Counted from the stretch's first letter, positions 41,080-50,488 are shown. The stretch: 64,000 bases of DNA from JAXMCI01 sp046349435 (GCA_046349435.1 JAXMCI010000016.1:106950-170949); one strand, 5' to 3'. Numbers and translations are program-made. The notes: generated by a model from the letters alone, not told the origin.

Positions 41080-42465
41080 TTAGAAGCGAGGCGGCTCGAT
41101 GCCTGACCGCTGGAGCTGGGCGATGACCGCTTCCTTCAGCCGGGCCAGCCGCTCCTCGTCGGGCGCCTCGCAGCGGGCGACCAGCACGTCCTGCGTATTG
41201 GAGGCCCGCAGCAGCCACCAGCCGTCGGCGGTCCGCACGCGCACCCCGTCGATGTCGTTGACCTCGGCGCCGGCGGCGGCGAGCCGCGCCTTGACCTCGC
41301 GGACCACGGCGAACTTGCGTTCCTCGCTGCAGGGGAAGCGCAGCTCCGGGGTGTTGACCACCGCCGGCAGCCGGTCGCGCATGGCGGCCAGGCTGTCGCC
41401 GCTGCGGCTGACGATGTCGATCAGCCGGACGGCGACGTAGAGCGCGTCGTCGAAGCCGTAATAGCCGTCGGCGAAGAAGATGTGGCCGCTCATCTCGCCG
41501 GCCAGCGGCGCCTTCAGCTCGGCCATCTTCGACTTGATGATGGAATGGCCGGTCTTCCACATCACCGGCCGGCCGCCGGCCGCCGCCACCCCGTCGAACA
41601 GCACCTGGCTCGACTTGACGTCGGCGATGATCGGCGCGCCCGGGTGGCGGGCCAGCACGTCGCGGGCGAGCAGCAGCAGGATCTGGTCGCCCCAGACGAT
41701 GCGCCCCTGCCCGTCGACCAGCCCGATGCGGTCGCCGTCGCCGTCGAAGGCGATGCCGAGGTCGCAGCGCTGCGCCGCCACCAGGCGCTGCAGGTCGACC
41801 AGGTTCTCCGGGATGGTGGGATCGGGATGGTGGTTGGGGAAGCGGCCGTCGATCTCGGCGAACAGCAGGTGGTGGCGGCCCGGCAGGCGCTGCGTCAGCC
41901 GGGTCATGGCCGGGCCGGCGGCGCCGTTGCCGGCGTCCCAGGCGATGGTCAGGTCGCGCGGGCCGCGATAGTCGCGCGCCAGCCGCTCGACATAGGAGTC
42001 CAGCACCGGCCGCTCCTCCAGCCCGCCGCGCGGGCCGGCGGCCCAGCTGCCGGCGGCGGCGACCTGGCCGAGGCGCTGGATGTCCTCGCCATAGAAGCCG
42101 GCCTTGCCCAGCATCATCTTGAAGCCGTTGTAGTCCGGCGGGTTGTGCGAGCCAGTCACCATCAGCCCGCCATCGGCGTCGAGCGCGTGCACGGCGTAGT
42201 AGAGCATCGGGCTGGGACCGATACCGGTGCGCCAGACGGCGAGGCCGCAGTCGCGCAGGCCCTCGGCGGCGGCGGCGGCCAGCGCGGGCGAGCTCAGCCG
42301 CCCGTCATAGCCGAGGCAGACCCTGGTGCCGCCGGCGCCGCGCACCGCGGTGCCGAAGCCGCGCCCGACGGCATAGGCGTCGGCCTCGCGCAGCGTCTCG
42401 CCGACGATGCCGCGGACGTCGTACTCGCGCAGCACCGTCGGGTGGAAGCGGTGCGGACCGCTCAT
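41080..42465 (-). CDS. Phosphomannomutase/phosphoglucomutase
   Basis: A 461-residue alpha-D-phosphohexomutase of the AlgC/ManB type. The active-site phosphoserine is S106 in LMVTGSHNPPDYNGFK; the metal-binding loop is FDGDGDR near 245. The sugar-specificity loop reads GEMSGHIFF, whose Glu-Met-Ser-Gly is the PMM/PGM type, so both mannose and glucose phosphates are likely substrates. The fourth domain ends with RASNTQDVLVARCEA, the phosphate-binding loop. ATG at 42465 overlaps the ugd stop as ATGA. It supplies glucose-1-phosphate or mannose-1-phosphate to the adjacent UDP-sugar genes. Confidence 0.95.
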   Translation of the reverse strand: MSGPHRFHPTVLREYDVRGIVGETLREADAYAVGRGFGTAVRGAGGTRVCLGYDGRLSSPALAAAAAEGLRDCGLAVWRTGIGPSPMLYYAVHALDADGGLMVTGSHNPPDYNGFKMMLGKAGFYGEDIQRLGQVAAAGSWAAGPRGGLEERPVLDSYVERLARDYRGPRDLTIAWDAGNGAAGPAMTRLTQRLPGRHHLLFAEIDGRFPNHHPDPTIPENLVDLQRLVAAQRCDLGIAFDGDGDRIGLVDGQGRIVWGDQILLLLARDVLARHPGAPIIADVKSSQVLFDGVAAAGGRPVMWKTGHSIIKSKMAELKAPLAGEMSGHIFFADGYYGFDDALYVAVRLIDIVSRSGDSLAAMRDRLPAVVNTPELRFPCSEERKFAVVREVKARLAAAGAEVNDIDGVRVRTADGWWLLRASNTQDVLVARCEAPDEERLARLKEAVIAQLQRSGIEPPRF

Positions 42466-43790
42466 CGCGCCGCCCCCGCCGGCTGCCGCGGCCGCCCGAT
42501 GCAGCTGTACTCGAAGCCGGCCGCCGCCATGTCCTCGGGATTGTAGATGTTGCGCAGGTCGACCAGCACCGGGCGGCGCAGCAGGCGCCGGATGCGCTCG
42601 AAGTCGAGCGCCCGGAACTCGTTCCACTCGGTGATGATGACCACCGCGTCGGCGCCGCTCATCGCCTCGTAGGCGGTCTCGCAGTAGGTGACGTCGGGCA
42701 TCAGCTTGCGCGCCTCATCCATGCCCTCGGGATCGAAGGCGCGCACCGTGGCGCCGGCCTGCCGCAGCGCCGGCAGGATGGCCAGGCTGGGGCTGTCGCG
42801 CATGTCGTCGGTGTTCGGCTTGAAGGTCAGGCCGAGCGCCGCCACGGTCTTGCCGGCGACCGAGCCGCCGCAGGCGGCCACCACCCGGTCCGCCATGCTC
42901 GCCTTGCGCTTCTCGTTGACCTCGACCACGGTCTCGACGATGTGCAGCGGGGCGTGCGCCTGCTGGGCCGTGCGGGCCAGCGCCAGCGTGTCCTTGGGAA
43001 AGCAGGAGCCGCCGAAGCCCGGGCCGGCATGGAGGAACTTGCGGCCGATGCGGCCGTCGAGCCCGATGCCGCGGGCGACGTCGTGCACGTCGGCGCCGAC
43101 CTGCTCGCAGAGATCGGCGACCTCGTTGATGAAGGTGATCTTGGTGGCGAGGAAGGCGTTGGCCGCGTACTTGATCAGCTCCGAGGTCTCCAGCCCGGTG
43201 AAGATGATCGGCGTCTCGATCAGGTAGAGCGGCCGGTAGAGCTGCCGCATCACCTGGCGGGCGCGCTCGCTGTCGGTGCCGATCACCACCCGGTCGGGGC
43301 GCATGAAGTCGTTGATCGCCGAGCCCTCGCGCAGGAACTCGGGATTGGAGACGACGTCGAACTCGGCCTTGGGATTGACCGCCCGCACGCGGCGCGCCAC
43401 CTCCCGCCCGGTGCCGACCGGAACCGTCGACTTGGTGACGATCACCGTGTAGCCGGTCAGCGCCCGGCCGATCTCCTCGGCCGCGGCGAAGACGTAGCTG
43501 AGGTCGGCATGGCCGTCGCCGCGGCGGCTCGGCGTGCCGACCGCGATGAACACCGCGTCGGCCCCGGCCGTGGCGGCGGCGAGGTCGGTGCCGAAGGACA
43601 GGCGGCCGGCGCGCGTGTTGCTCTCGACCAGCGCCTCGAGGCCGGGCTCGAAGATCGGCATCTCGCCGCGGCGCAGCCGCTCGATCTTGCCCTCATCCTT
43701 GTCGATGCAGGCGACCTCGATGCCGAACTCCGAGAAGCAGGCGCCGGACACCAGCCCGACATACCCGCTTCCGACCATGGCGATGCGCAT
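42462..43790 (-). CDS. ugd: UDP-glucose 6-dehydrogenase
   Basis: A 442-residue UDP-glucose dehydrogenase. The N-terminal NAD-binding loop is MVGSGYVGLVSGACFSEFG. The catalytic Cys lies in FGGSCFPKDTLALAR (about 262). The central helix and the C-terminal UDP-binding domain with GLTFKPNTDDMRDSPS are complete. It oxidises UDP-glucose to UDP-glucuronate in the cytoplasm, a precursor for acidic exopolysaccharide or lipopolysaccharide. It lies 106 bp from galU and shares four bases with the phosphomutase gene, making a sugar-nucleotide unit. Confidence 0.97.
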   Translation of the reverse strand: MRIAMVGSGYVGLVSGACFSEFGIEVACIDKDEGKIERLRRGEMPIFEPGLEALVESNTRAGRLSFGTDLAAATAGADAVFIAVGTPSRRGDGHADLSYVFAAAEEIGRALTGYTVIVTKSTVPVGTGREVARRVRAVNPKAEFDVVSNPEFLREGSAINDFMRPDRVVIGTDSERARQVMRQLYRPLYLIETPIIFTGLETSELIKYAANAFLATKITFINEVADLCEQVGADVHDVARGIGLDGRIGRKFLHAGPGFGGSCFPKDTLALARTAQQAHAPLHIVETVVEVNEKRKASMADRVVAACGGSVAGKTVAALGLTFKPNTDDMRDSPSLAILPALRQAGATVRAFDPEGMDEARKLMPDVTYCETAYEAMSGADAVVIITEWNEFRALDFERIRRLLRRPVLVDLRNIYNPEDMAAAGFEYSCIGRPRQPAGAAR

Positions 43791-43896
43791 GACGTTCCCT
43801 TCGACGGATGACAGTGCGGGCCGGCGGCCGACGCGGCCCGGCGGTTAAGCTAGCACGCGGCGATTAAGTTCCATGCGTGGCGGCGAAAGCTGCGGC

Positions 43897-44781
43897 TCAG
43901 CCGGCCTTGCCGCTGGCGTAGCGATCGATCAGCTGGCGTGCCGCCGGGCCGATCGCCGGATGGTCGAGCGCATAGGCGAGGTTGGCCTCGAAGAAGCCGG
44001 CCTTGTCGCCGCAATCGAAGCGGGTGCCGGCGAAGCGGTAGCCATGGAAGGGCCCGCTGCCGATCATCCGGGCGAGCGCGTCGGTCAGCTGGATCTCGTT
44101 GCCGGCGCCGCGCTCCTGTTTGCCGAGCAGCTCGAAGACCTGCGGCTGCAGGATGTAGCGGCCGATGATCGACAGCGTCGAGGGCGCCACCTCGGGCGCC
44201 GGCTTCTCGACCAGCCCCTTGACCTCGGCCAGCCGCCCGTCGTCGCTGCCGACGTCGAGCACGCCGTAGCGGTTGGTGTGGGCGCGCGGCACGTCCATCA
44301 CCGCCACCAGGTTGCCGCCGACCCTGGCATGGACGTCGACCAGCTGCTTCAGGCAGGGCACCTCGCCCTTGACCAGGTCGTCGGCGAGCAGCACCGCCAC
44401 CGGCTCGTTGCCGACCAGATGGCGGGCGCACCACACGGCGTGGCCGAGCCCGAGCGGCTCCTGCTGGCGGATGTAGGCGACCTGGCCGGGCACCGGCAGC
44501 AGGTCGGCGATGAGGCCGAGCTCGGCCCGCTTCTGGCGCTGCACCAGGGTCGCGTGCAGCTCGTAGGAATGATCGAAATGATCCTCGATCGCCGCCTTGC
44601 CGCGGCCGGTGACGAAGATGAACTGCTCGATCCCCGCCGCCTTGGCCTCCTCCACCGCGTACTGGATCAGCGGCTTGTCGACCACCGGCAGCATCTCCTT
44701 CGGCATCGCCTTGGTCGCCGGCAGGAAGCGGACACCCAGACCGCCTACGGGGAATATCGCTTTTCGCACTGGCTGATGCAT
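43897..44781 (-). CDS. galU: UTP-glucose-1-phosphate uridylyltransferase
   Basis: A 294-residue GalU. It shows the nucleotide-binding VRKAIFPVGGLGVRFLPATKAMPKEMLPVVDKP start, the QQEPLGLGHAVWCA block, LADDLVKGE (metal-binding Asp), and the late GTRFDCGDKAGFFEAN. It makes UDP-glucose, the substrate of the adjacent Ugd. Length matches the family. ATG at 44781. The first gene of the galU-ugd-phosphomutase set in transcriptional order. Confidence 0.97.
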   Translation of the reverse strand: MHQPVRKAIFPVGGLGVRFLPATKAMPKEMLPVVDKPLIQYAVEEAKAAGIEQFIFVTGRGKAAIEDHFDHSYELHATLVQRQKRAELGLIADLLPVPGQVAYIRQQEPLGLGHAVWCARHLVGNEPVAVLLADDLVKGEVPCLKQLVDVHARVGGNLVAVMDVPRAHTNRYGVLDVGSDDGRLAEVKGLVEKPAPEVAPSTLSIIGRYILQPQVFELLGKQERGAGNEIQLTDALARMIGSGPFHGYRFAGTRFDCGDKAGFFEANLAYALDHPAIGPAARQLIDRYASGKAG

Positions 44782-44885
44782 TTTGCGTCCTCAGCAAGCC
44801 GGCTGCGGCCGGAACGGCGCGGCGGTTTTGCCACGCGGCCTGCCGCAAAGCAACGTGCATGCCAGAATGCCGCAGCTGCGCTCCG

Positions 44886-45596
44886 CTACCCCAGCAGCAG
44901 GTCCCGCGCCCGGTTGATCTCGGCCGCGATATAGGCCGAGCCGCCGTGATCGGGATGGTTCTTCATCATCAGCCGGCGATGGGCGGCACGGATCGCCGCC
45001 GGGTCCGCCCCGGGCGCCAGCCCGAGCACCTGATAGGCCCGCTCGCGCGTCATGCCGCTGCCCGCCGCCGGCGCCTCCGGCCGCGCCGCCGCTTCCGCCC
45101 GCTCGCGCCAGTCGGCCGGCTGGGTGCGGTCGAGATAGGCCTCGAGCAGCGCCAGCGAGGCGGGATCGCCGGCGCAGGCCTGGCGCAGCTCGAGCAGCTC
45201 CGCGAAGGCCAGGTCGGCGAGGCTGCGGCCGGCGAAGCGCCCGGCCAGCACCCGGCCCGACATGGCGCCGCTGCCGTGATCGAGCTCCATGTGCAGGAAG
45301 GCGCTGTCGATGCTCGAGCTGTCGCCGCCGCGCGGCGGCGGCGGGCCGCCCGCGGCGCGCGCCGCCGACCGGCGGTGGCGCCAGGAGCGCATCAGGGGTG
45401 CCGCCATGGCGCCCAGCATGTGCAGCAGCCCGAAGCGCTCGGTGCGCAGCAGCGCCAGCCCGAGCACCGCCGCGAGCGCCATGCCGGCCCAGCGCAGCCC
45501 GCGCGCGACGTCGCGCGGGTCGGCGGCAACGAAGCCGCGGCCGAGCAGCAGCAGCAGCACCGCGACCAGCACGCCGAGCGCGAGATAGGCCGGCAT
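44886..45596 (-). CDS. Membrane protein with C-terminal J domain (DnaJ/Tim14-like)
   Basis: A 236-residue protein. The N-terminal half has two hydrophobic segments (YLALGVLVAVLLLLLG and GMALAAVLGLALL), then a disordered Gly/Pro stretch. A central region (LELRQACAGDPASLALLEAYLDR) resembles that of alphaproteobacterial DnaJ-domain proteins. The C-terminal J domain (about 180-236) has MTRERAYQVLGLAPGADPAAIRAAHRRLMMKNHPDHGG, with the HPD motif needed to stimulate Hsp70. Like Tim14/Pam18 it would recruit DnaK to the membrane. ATG at 45596, 7 bp after the VWA-like gene stop. Confidence 0.88.
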   Translation of the reverse strand: MPAYLALGVLVAVLLLLLGRGFVAADPRDVARGLRWAGMALAAVLGLALLRTERFGLLHMLGAMAAPLMRSWRHRRSAARAAGGPPPPRGGDSSSIDSAFLHMELDHGSGAMSGRVLAGRFAGRSLADLAFAELLELRQACAGDPASLALLEAYLDRTQPADWRERAEAAARPEAPAAGSGMTRERAYQVLGLAPGADPAAIRAAHRRLMMKNHPDHGGSAYIAAEINRARDLLLG

Positions 45597-45603
45597 CGCC
45601 GCC

Positions 45604-46308
45604 TCAGCCCTTGAGATGCGCCAGCAGCAGGGCGGCGCCGCCGGTGCGGCGCGAGAGATCCTGCAGCGCCGGCCGGCCGCCGGCGGCGTAGACGGCGACC
45701 GCGGCGAGCAGCTCGCGCAGCTGGCGGGCGCTGCCGGCGTCGAAGGGGCAATAGGCGCCGCGGGTCAGGCGGGCGATCTCCTGGAAGGTGCGGGCCGCCC
45801 TCGCCTCGCCGCCCTCGTGGAAGACGAAGGCGGGAACACCGAGCAGGCCGAGCTGGCCGGCAAGATGGCAGAGGGCGTCGGGCCCCTCCTCCATGCAGTC
45901 GCCGACGAACACCAGCGCATCGATCTTCTGCCGCTTGGACTCGGCGATGGCGTGGCGCAGCAGCCGGGCGATCTGGGTCTGGCCGCCGCGGCAGGCGACG
46001 CCGGTCATCCGGCGCTGCAGCTCGTCCGCCTGCCTCAGCCAGGGAAAGGCCTCGAACTCGCCGAAGCCGCGGTAGTAGGCGAGCTGGATCTCCAGCCCGC
46101 CCAGCGCGGCGGTCTCGGCGAACATCTCGCCCTGGATGCGGCAGGCGCGGTCCCAGGTCGGCTCGCGGCTGGCGGTGGCGTCCATGCCGAACAGCAGCCG
46201 CCCGGTCCGCCCCGACGGGCGCGGCGCGGGCGTCGCGGCGACGCGGCGCAGGAACGCCTCGACATCGCCGCCGGCGGAAGCGGTCGGCAGCTTCTTGTCT
46301 CCGGCCAT
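45604..46308 (-). CDS. VWA-like (von Willebrand A) protein
   Basis: A 234-residue protein with a VWA-type fold. LLFGMDATASREPTW holds a MIDAS-like D-x-T-x-S motif (about 42-50), with GGQTQIARLL and the Asp of LVFVGDCMEEGPDAL as further metal contacts. No signal peptide or membrane segment is visible, so it is probably cytosolic. VWA proteins often work with chaperones or assemble multi-protein complexes. It is encoded 7 bp before the J-domain gene. ATG at 46308 begins the region with protein-like composition. Partner unknown. Confidence 0.82.
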   Translation of the reverse strand: MAGDKKLPTASAGGDVEAFLRRVAATPAPRPSGRTGRLLFGMDATASREPTWDRACRIQGEMFAETAALGGLEIQLAYYRGFGEFEAFPWLRQADELQRRMTGVACRGGQTQIARLLRHAIAESKRQKIDALVFVGDCMEEGPDALCHLAGQLGLLGVPAFVFHEGGEARAARTFQEIARLTRGAYCPFDAGSARQLRELLAAVAVYAAGGRPALQDLSRRTGGAALLLAHLKG

Positions 46309-46376
46309 GGCCCTCAGACCTCCCGGATTCAGATGGGTCGGCCGGCGCGCCGGTTCCAGGTCCTCGCCCTTCACCC

Positions 46377-48437
46377 TCAGGCCGGGCGCAGCCAGACCGC
46401 GGTGTCGTGGAACACGGCGCCGCCATTGGGCGGGCCGGCGTCGGCGCTGGTCAGCGCGTTGACCCCGACGCCCTCCTCGAAGGCGCCGTTCGGCCAGATG
46501 CTCTCGATCACCAGCACGTCGCGCTGCATGCCGTCGAAGTGGCGGGCATGGAGCACGATCGAGGCCTGGCGATTGCCGATCCGGATGCGGTCGCCGTCGC
46601 CGATGCCCAGCGCGGACGCGGCATCGGGGTGGACCATCAGCGTCGGCCGGCCCTCGCGGGCGCGCGAGCCCGGCATCTCGGTGAAGCTGGTGTTGAGGTA
46701 CTGCCGCGCCGGCGCGGTCACCAGCCGGAACGGATGCTCGGCGTCGGCGGCGTCGATGACAGCGTGGTGGTCGGGCAGGACCGGCATCACCGCATGGTCG
46801 GGGCCCCGCTCCGCCCAGTTCGGCTTGAAGCGGAAGCGGCCGTCGGGATGGCCGAAGCCGTTGAGGAAGTGCGCCTCCTCGAAGGGCAGGGCGCAATCGT
46901 GCCAATGGCCGGACTGGAGCGTCTCGGCGTCGGGCAGCCCGGAGCGGCGCAGCGTCTCGTCGATGATCTCCCATTCCGTCATCTCGAAGCCGCGGTGGCG
47001 GGCGCCGAGCCGGCGCGCCAGCTCGCAGATGACGTAGTGGTTCGGCCGCGCCTCGGCATAGGGCTCGACCACCTTGCGCGCCACCTGCAGGAAGGTGTGG
47101 CCGCTGCCGGTGTAGATGTCGTCATGCTCGAGGAAGGTGGTGGCCGGCAGCACGATGTCGGCCATCGCCGCGGTGTCGGTCATGAACTGCTCGTGCACGC
47201 AGACGAACAGGTCGTCGCGCGCGAAGCCGCGCGCCACCCGGGTCGAATCCGGGCAGACCGCCATCGGGTTGGTGTTCTGGACCAGCAGGGCGGTGACCGG
47301 CGGGCCGTCGCCGAGGTCGCGGCGGTCGCCGGTCAGCACCGGCCCGATGCGCGACTGGTCGAGCACGCGCACCGTCGGGTCGAGCGCGTCCAGCCCCTTG
47401 ATCAGGGTGCGATCGATCGGATAGAGGCCGCCATTGCTGTAGAGCGCGCCGCCACCGCGATACTGCCACGCGCCGGTCACCGCCGGCAGGCAGGTCACGG
47501 CATGCAGGCTGGCCGCCCCGTTGCGCGAGCGCGAGAAGCCGTAGCCGACGCGGATGAAGCTGCGCTTCACGCTGCCATAGAGCCGGGCGAAGGCGGCGAT
47601 CTCGGCCGCCGGCACGCCGGTGATGGCGGCGGCCCAGTCCGGCGTGCGGGTCCGCAGATGCGCCTCCAGCTCGTCCGGCACGTCGGTGTACCGCGCCAGA
47701 TAGGCGCGGTCGGCGTGGCCCTCGGCGAACAGCACGTGCATCACCGCGCAGGCGAGCGCGCCGTCGGTGCCGGGCTTGGGCGCGAGATGCAGGTCGGCCG
47801 CCTCGGCCGTGCCGGTGCGGTAGGGATCGATCACCACCAGCCGGGCGCCGCGCTCCTTGCGGGCGCGGGTGATGTGGGTCATCGCGTTGACCTGGGTGGC
47901 GACCGGGTTGCCGCCCCAGACGACGATCAGGTCGGCCTCCGCCAGCTCGCGGCCGTCGAGCCCGCGGCGGACGCCGACCCCGGCGAGCCAGCCGGAATCG
48001 GCCAGCGCCACGCAGATCGTCTCGTGCTCGCGCGAGTAGCGCATGACGTGGCGCAGCCGGTGGATGCCGTCGCGCTGCACCAGGCCCATCGTGCCGGCGT
48101 AGAAATAGGGCCACACCGCCTCGCTGCCATGGCGCTGCGCGGCGCGGACCAGCCCCTCGGCGACCGCGTCGAGCGCATCCTCCCAGGCGATCGGCACGAA
48201 GGCCTCGATCCCGACGCCCTTGGCCCCCACCCGGCGCAGCGGCCGGGTCAGCCGGTCGGGATGGTGCTGCCGCTCGGCGTAGCGACCGACCTTGGCGCAG
48301 ACCACCCCGGCCGTGTAGGGGTTGTCGCGCGCACCGCGAACGCGGCCGATGCGCCGGGGGTCGAGGCGCTCGACCTCGAGGGCGCAGGTGCTGGGGCAGT
48401 CATGCGGGCAGACGGAGTGGACGATGTCCAGCGGCAT
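46377..48437 (-). CDS. Molybdopterin-dependent oxidoreductase, FeS-containing
   Basis: A 686-residue member of the DMSO-reductase/formate-dehydrogenase superfamily. An N-terminal [4Fe-4S] motif, C10-x3-C14-x3-C18 and C47 (CPHDCPSTC and GVVCAKVGRYA), precedes the molybdopterin domains (IVVWGGNPVATQVNAM, VLPATTFLEHDDIYTGSG). The C-terminal cofactor-binding domain has LMVHPDAASALGIGDGDRIRI. No Tat signal precedes the FeS motif, so the enzyme is cytoplasmic. No selenocysteine codon is seen. Substrate unknown; the group is often called biotin sulfoxide or formate-type reductase in annotations. ATG at 48437. Divergent from the DMT gene. Confidence 0.93.
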   Translation of the reverse strand: MPLDIVHSVCPHDCPSTCALEVERLDPRRIGRVRGARDNPYTAGVVCAKVGRYAERQHHPDRLTRPLRRVGAKGVGIEAFVPIAWEDALDAVAEGLVRAAQRHGSEAVWPYFYAGTMGLVQRDGIHRLRHVMRYSREHETICVALADSGWLAGVGVRRGLDGRELAEADLIVVWGGNPVATQVNAMTHITRARKERGARLVVIDPYRTGTAEAADLHLAPKPGTDGALACAVMHVLFAEGHADRAYLARYTDVPDELEAHLRTRTPDWAAAITGVPAAEIAAFARLYGSVKRSFIRVGYGFSRSRNGAASLHAVTCLPAVTGAWQYRGGGALYSNGGLYPIDRTLIKGLDALDPTVRVLDQSRIGPVLTGDRRDLGDGPPVTALLVQNTNPMAVCPDSTRVARGFARDDLFVCVHEQFMTDTAAMADIVLPATTFLEHDDIYTGSGHTFLQVARKVVEPYAEARPNHYVICELARRLGARHRGFEMTEWEIIDETLRRSGLPDAETLQSGHWHDCALPFEEAHFLNGFGHPDGRFRFKPNWAERGPDHAVMPVLPDHHAVIDAADAEHPFRLVTAPARQYLNTSFTEMPGSRAREGRPTLMVHPDAASALGIGDGDRIRIGNRQASIVLHARHFDGMQRDVLVIESIWPNGAFEEGVGVNALTSADAGPPNGGAVFHDTAVWLRPA

Positions 48438-48449
48438 GAGACTCTTTCC

Positions 48450-49370
48450 TTGACGGCCCAGGAGCTTACGCCGCCGGCCCCGGGCGGGCAACGCAGCCTT
48501 CCGGCCACGCCTGCCCGCGCCTTCGCCTACTCGCTCGCCGCGGTCTTCCTGCTGTCGCTGCTCGACGGCGTGGTCAAGTGGCTGAGCACCGACTACAGCG
48601 CGCCGCAGATCGCCTTCCTGCGCTACATCCTCGGGCTCGGGCTGGCGCTCGGCATGACCTGGCAGCGCGGCGGGCCGCGGGTGCTGCGCACCCGGCGGCC
48701 GTTCGGCCACGCGCTGCGCTCGGCGCTCAACATCCTGACCATGATGATCTTCTTCACCGCGCTCAAGCTGCTGCCGCTGGCCGACTGCGTGGCGCTCGGC
48801 TTCGCCGGGCCGCTGTTCATGACGCTGCTGTCGATCCCGCTGCTCGGCGAGCGGGTCGGGCCGCGGCGCTGGGGCGCGCTGGTGGTGGGATTCGGCGGGG
48901 TGCTGCTGATGCTGCGGCCCAGCGGCACCTTCGACTGGGCGATGCTGCTGCCGCTGACCGCGGCCTTCACCTATTCGCTGGGCGTGATCCTGTCCCGCCA
49001 GCTGTCGCGCACCGAGAGCACCACCTCGATCCTGTTCTACTACTCGGCCGGCGTGCTGCTGGTCACCGGCGCCGCCATGCCCTGGCTGTGGGTGACCCCG
49101 AGCTGGACCGACCTCGCCCTGTTCGGGCTGGCCGGCGTGGTCGGCAGCTTCGGCCAGCTCTGCCTGACCCAGGCCTTCCGCTACGGCGAGGTCTCGGCCC
49201 TGGCGCCGCTCGAGTTCACCTCGCTGGTCTGGGCGGTGGCGCTCGGCTATGTCATCTGGGGCGAGCTGCCGGGCTGGACGGTGCTCGCCGGCACCGCGCT
49301 GGTCGTCGCCAGCAGCCTCTACATCTCGCACCGGGAGGCGCGGCGCGCGCGGGCGCCGCGAGCGGCATGA
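48450..49370 (+). CDS. DMT-superfamily (EamA) transporter
   Basis: A protein of about 306 residues with ten hydrophobic segments in two EamA repeats: FAYSLAAVFLLSLLDGVVKWL, IFFTALKLLPLADCVALGFAGPLFMTLLSIPLLGERV, and the second repeat ending LAPLEFTSLVWAVALGYVIWGELPGWTVLAGTALVV. DMT proteins export small metabolites. No ATG lies just before the first membrane segment. TTG at 48450 is the best start, but it has no strong ribosome-binding site; ATG at 48402 or GTG at 48417 would overlap the divergent gene. The stop overlaps the next ATG. Confidence 0.82.
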   Translation: MTAQELTPPAPGGQRSLPATPARAFAYSLAAVFLLSLLDGVVKWLSTDYSAPQIAFLRYILGLGLALGMTWQRGGPRVLRTRRPFGHALRSALNILTMMIFFTALKLLPLADCVALGFAGPLFMTLLSIPLLGERVGPRRWGALVVGFGGVLLMLRPSGTFDWAMLLPLTAAFTYSLGVILSRQLSRTESTTSILFYYSAGVLLVTGAAMPWLWVTPSWTDLALFGLAGVVGSFGQLCLTQAFRYGEVSALAPLEFTSLVWAVALGYVIWGELPGWTVLAGTALVVASSLYISHREARRARAPRAA

Positions 49371-50488
49371 CCGAGAGCGTCGAGACCGTCGTCGTCGGAG
49401 CCGGGGTGGTCGGGCTGGCGGTCGCCCGGGCGCTGGCACTGGCCGGCCAGGAGGTGCTGATCCTGGAGGCCGAGCCGGCCTTCGGCAGCGGCATCAGCTC
49501 GCGCAACAGCGAGGTCATCCATGCCGGCATGTACTACGAGCCGGGCAGCCTCAAGGCGCGGCTCTGCGTCGCCGGCAAGGCGCGGCTCTACGCCTATTGC
49601 GCGGCGCGCGGCGTGCCGCACAGCCGGCTCGGCAAGCTGATCGTCGCCACCGCGCCGGAGCAGCTGCCCGGCCTGGCCGCGATCGCCGCGCGGGCGCGCA
49701 CCAACGGGGTCGAGATCGAGCCGATCGGGCCGGCCGAGGCGGCGGCGCTGGAGCCGGCGGTGCGCTGCGCCGGCGCCCTGCTCTCGCCCTCGACCGGCAT
49801 CGTCGACAGCCACGGGCTGATGACCGCGTTGCTCGGCGACGCCGAGGCGGCGGGCGCCATGCTGGCGCTGCGCAGCCCGGTGACCGGCGGCCGGGTCGGG
49901 CCCGCCGGCATCGAGATCGCGGTCGGCGGCGGCGAGCCGATGCGGCTCGCCTGCCGCCGGCTGGTCAACGCCGCCGGGCTGGGCGCGGTGGCGCTGGCCG
50001 GGCGGCTGGCCGGGCTCGATCCCGCCCTGCTCCCGGCCTTCCACATGGCCAAGGGCTGCTACTTCATGCTGGCCGGCCGCTCGCCCTTCCGGCGGCTGAT
50101 CTATCCGATGCCGGGCCAGGCCCATCTCGGCGTGCACGTCACCCTCGACCTCGCCGGCCGCGCCCGCTTCGGGCCCGACATCGAATGGGTGACGGCGGAG
50201 GGCTACGACGTCGACCCGGCGCGCGCCGACGGCTTCTACGCCGAGATCCGCCGCTACTATCCCGACCTGCCGGACGGCGCGCTGCAGCCCGGCTATGCCG
50301 GCATCCGCCCCAAGCTGCAGGCGCCCGGCGGCCCGGCCGTCGACTTCGTGCTGCAGGGCCCGGCCGCGCACGGCATCCCCGGCCTGGTCAACCTGCTCGG
50401 CATCGAATCGCCGGGCCTGACCTCGTGCCTCGCCATCGCCGACGCGGTGGCGCGGATGCTGGGGAACACGCCCGCAGCCGACGATTAG
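49367..50488 (+). CDS. FAD-dependent oxidoreductase, L-2-hydroxyglutarate oxidase-like
   Basis: A 373-residue flavoprotein of the LhgO/DAO family. The FAD motif is VVVGAGVVGLAVARALA at the N-terminus, then SGISSRNSEVIHAGMYYEPGSLKARLCVAGK, a strong family signature. The substrate side has HMAKGCYFMLAG and YPMPGQAHLGVHVTLDL. The C-terminal FAD contact is GIESPGLTSCLAIAD. LhgO oxidises L-2-hydroxyglutarate to 2-oxoglutarate. The ATG at 49367 overlaps the DMT stop (ATGA), so the two are co-translated; the exporter may handle a related organic acid. Confidence 0.92.
   Translation: MTESVETVVVGAGVVGLAVARALALAGQEVLILEAEPAFGSGISSRNSEVIHAGMYYEPGSLKARLCVAGKARLYAYCAARGVPHSRLGKLIVATAPEQLPGLAAIAARARTNGVEIEPIGPAEAAALEPAVRCAGALLSPSTGIVDSHGLMTALLGDAEAAGAMLALRSPVTGGRVGPAGIEIAVGGGEPMRLACRRLVNAAGLGAVALAGRLAGLDPALLPAFHMAKGCYFMLAGRSPFRRLIYPMPGQAHLGVHVTLDLAGRARFGPDIEWVTAEGYDVDPARADGFYAEIRRYYPDLPDGALQPGYAGIRPKLQAPGGPAVDFVLQGPAAHGIPGLVNLLGIESPGLTSCLAIADAVARMLGNTPAADD

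Noticed and set aside
46377..48437. Selenocysteine-containing formate dehydrogenase
   Set aside because: The frame has no in-frame TGA and the Cys pattern C-x3-C-x3-C is visible, but no formate-specific signature; the substrate was left open.
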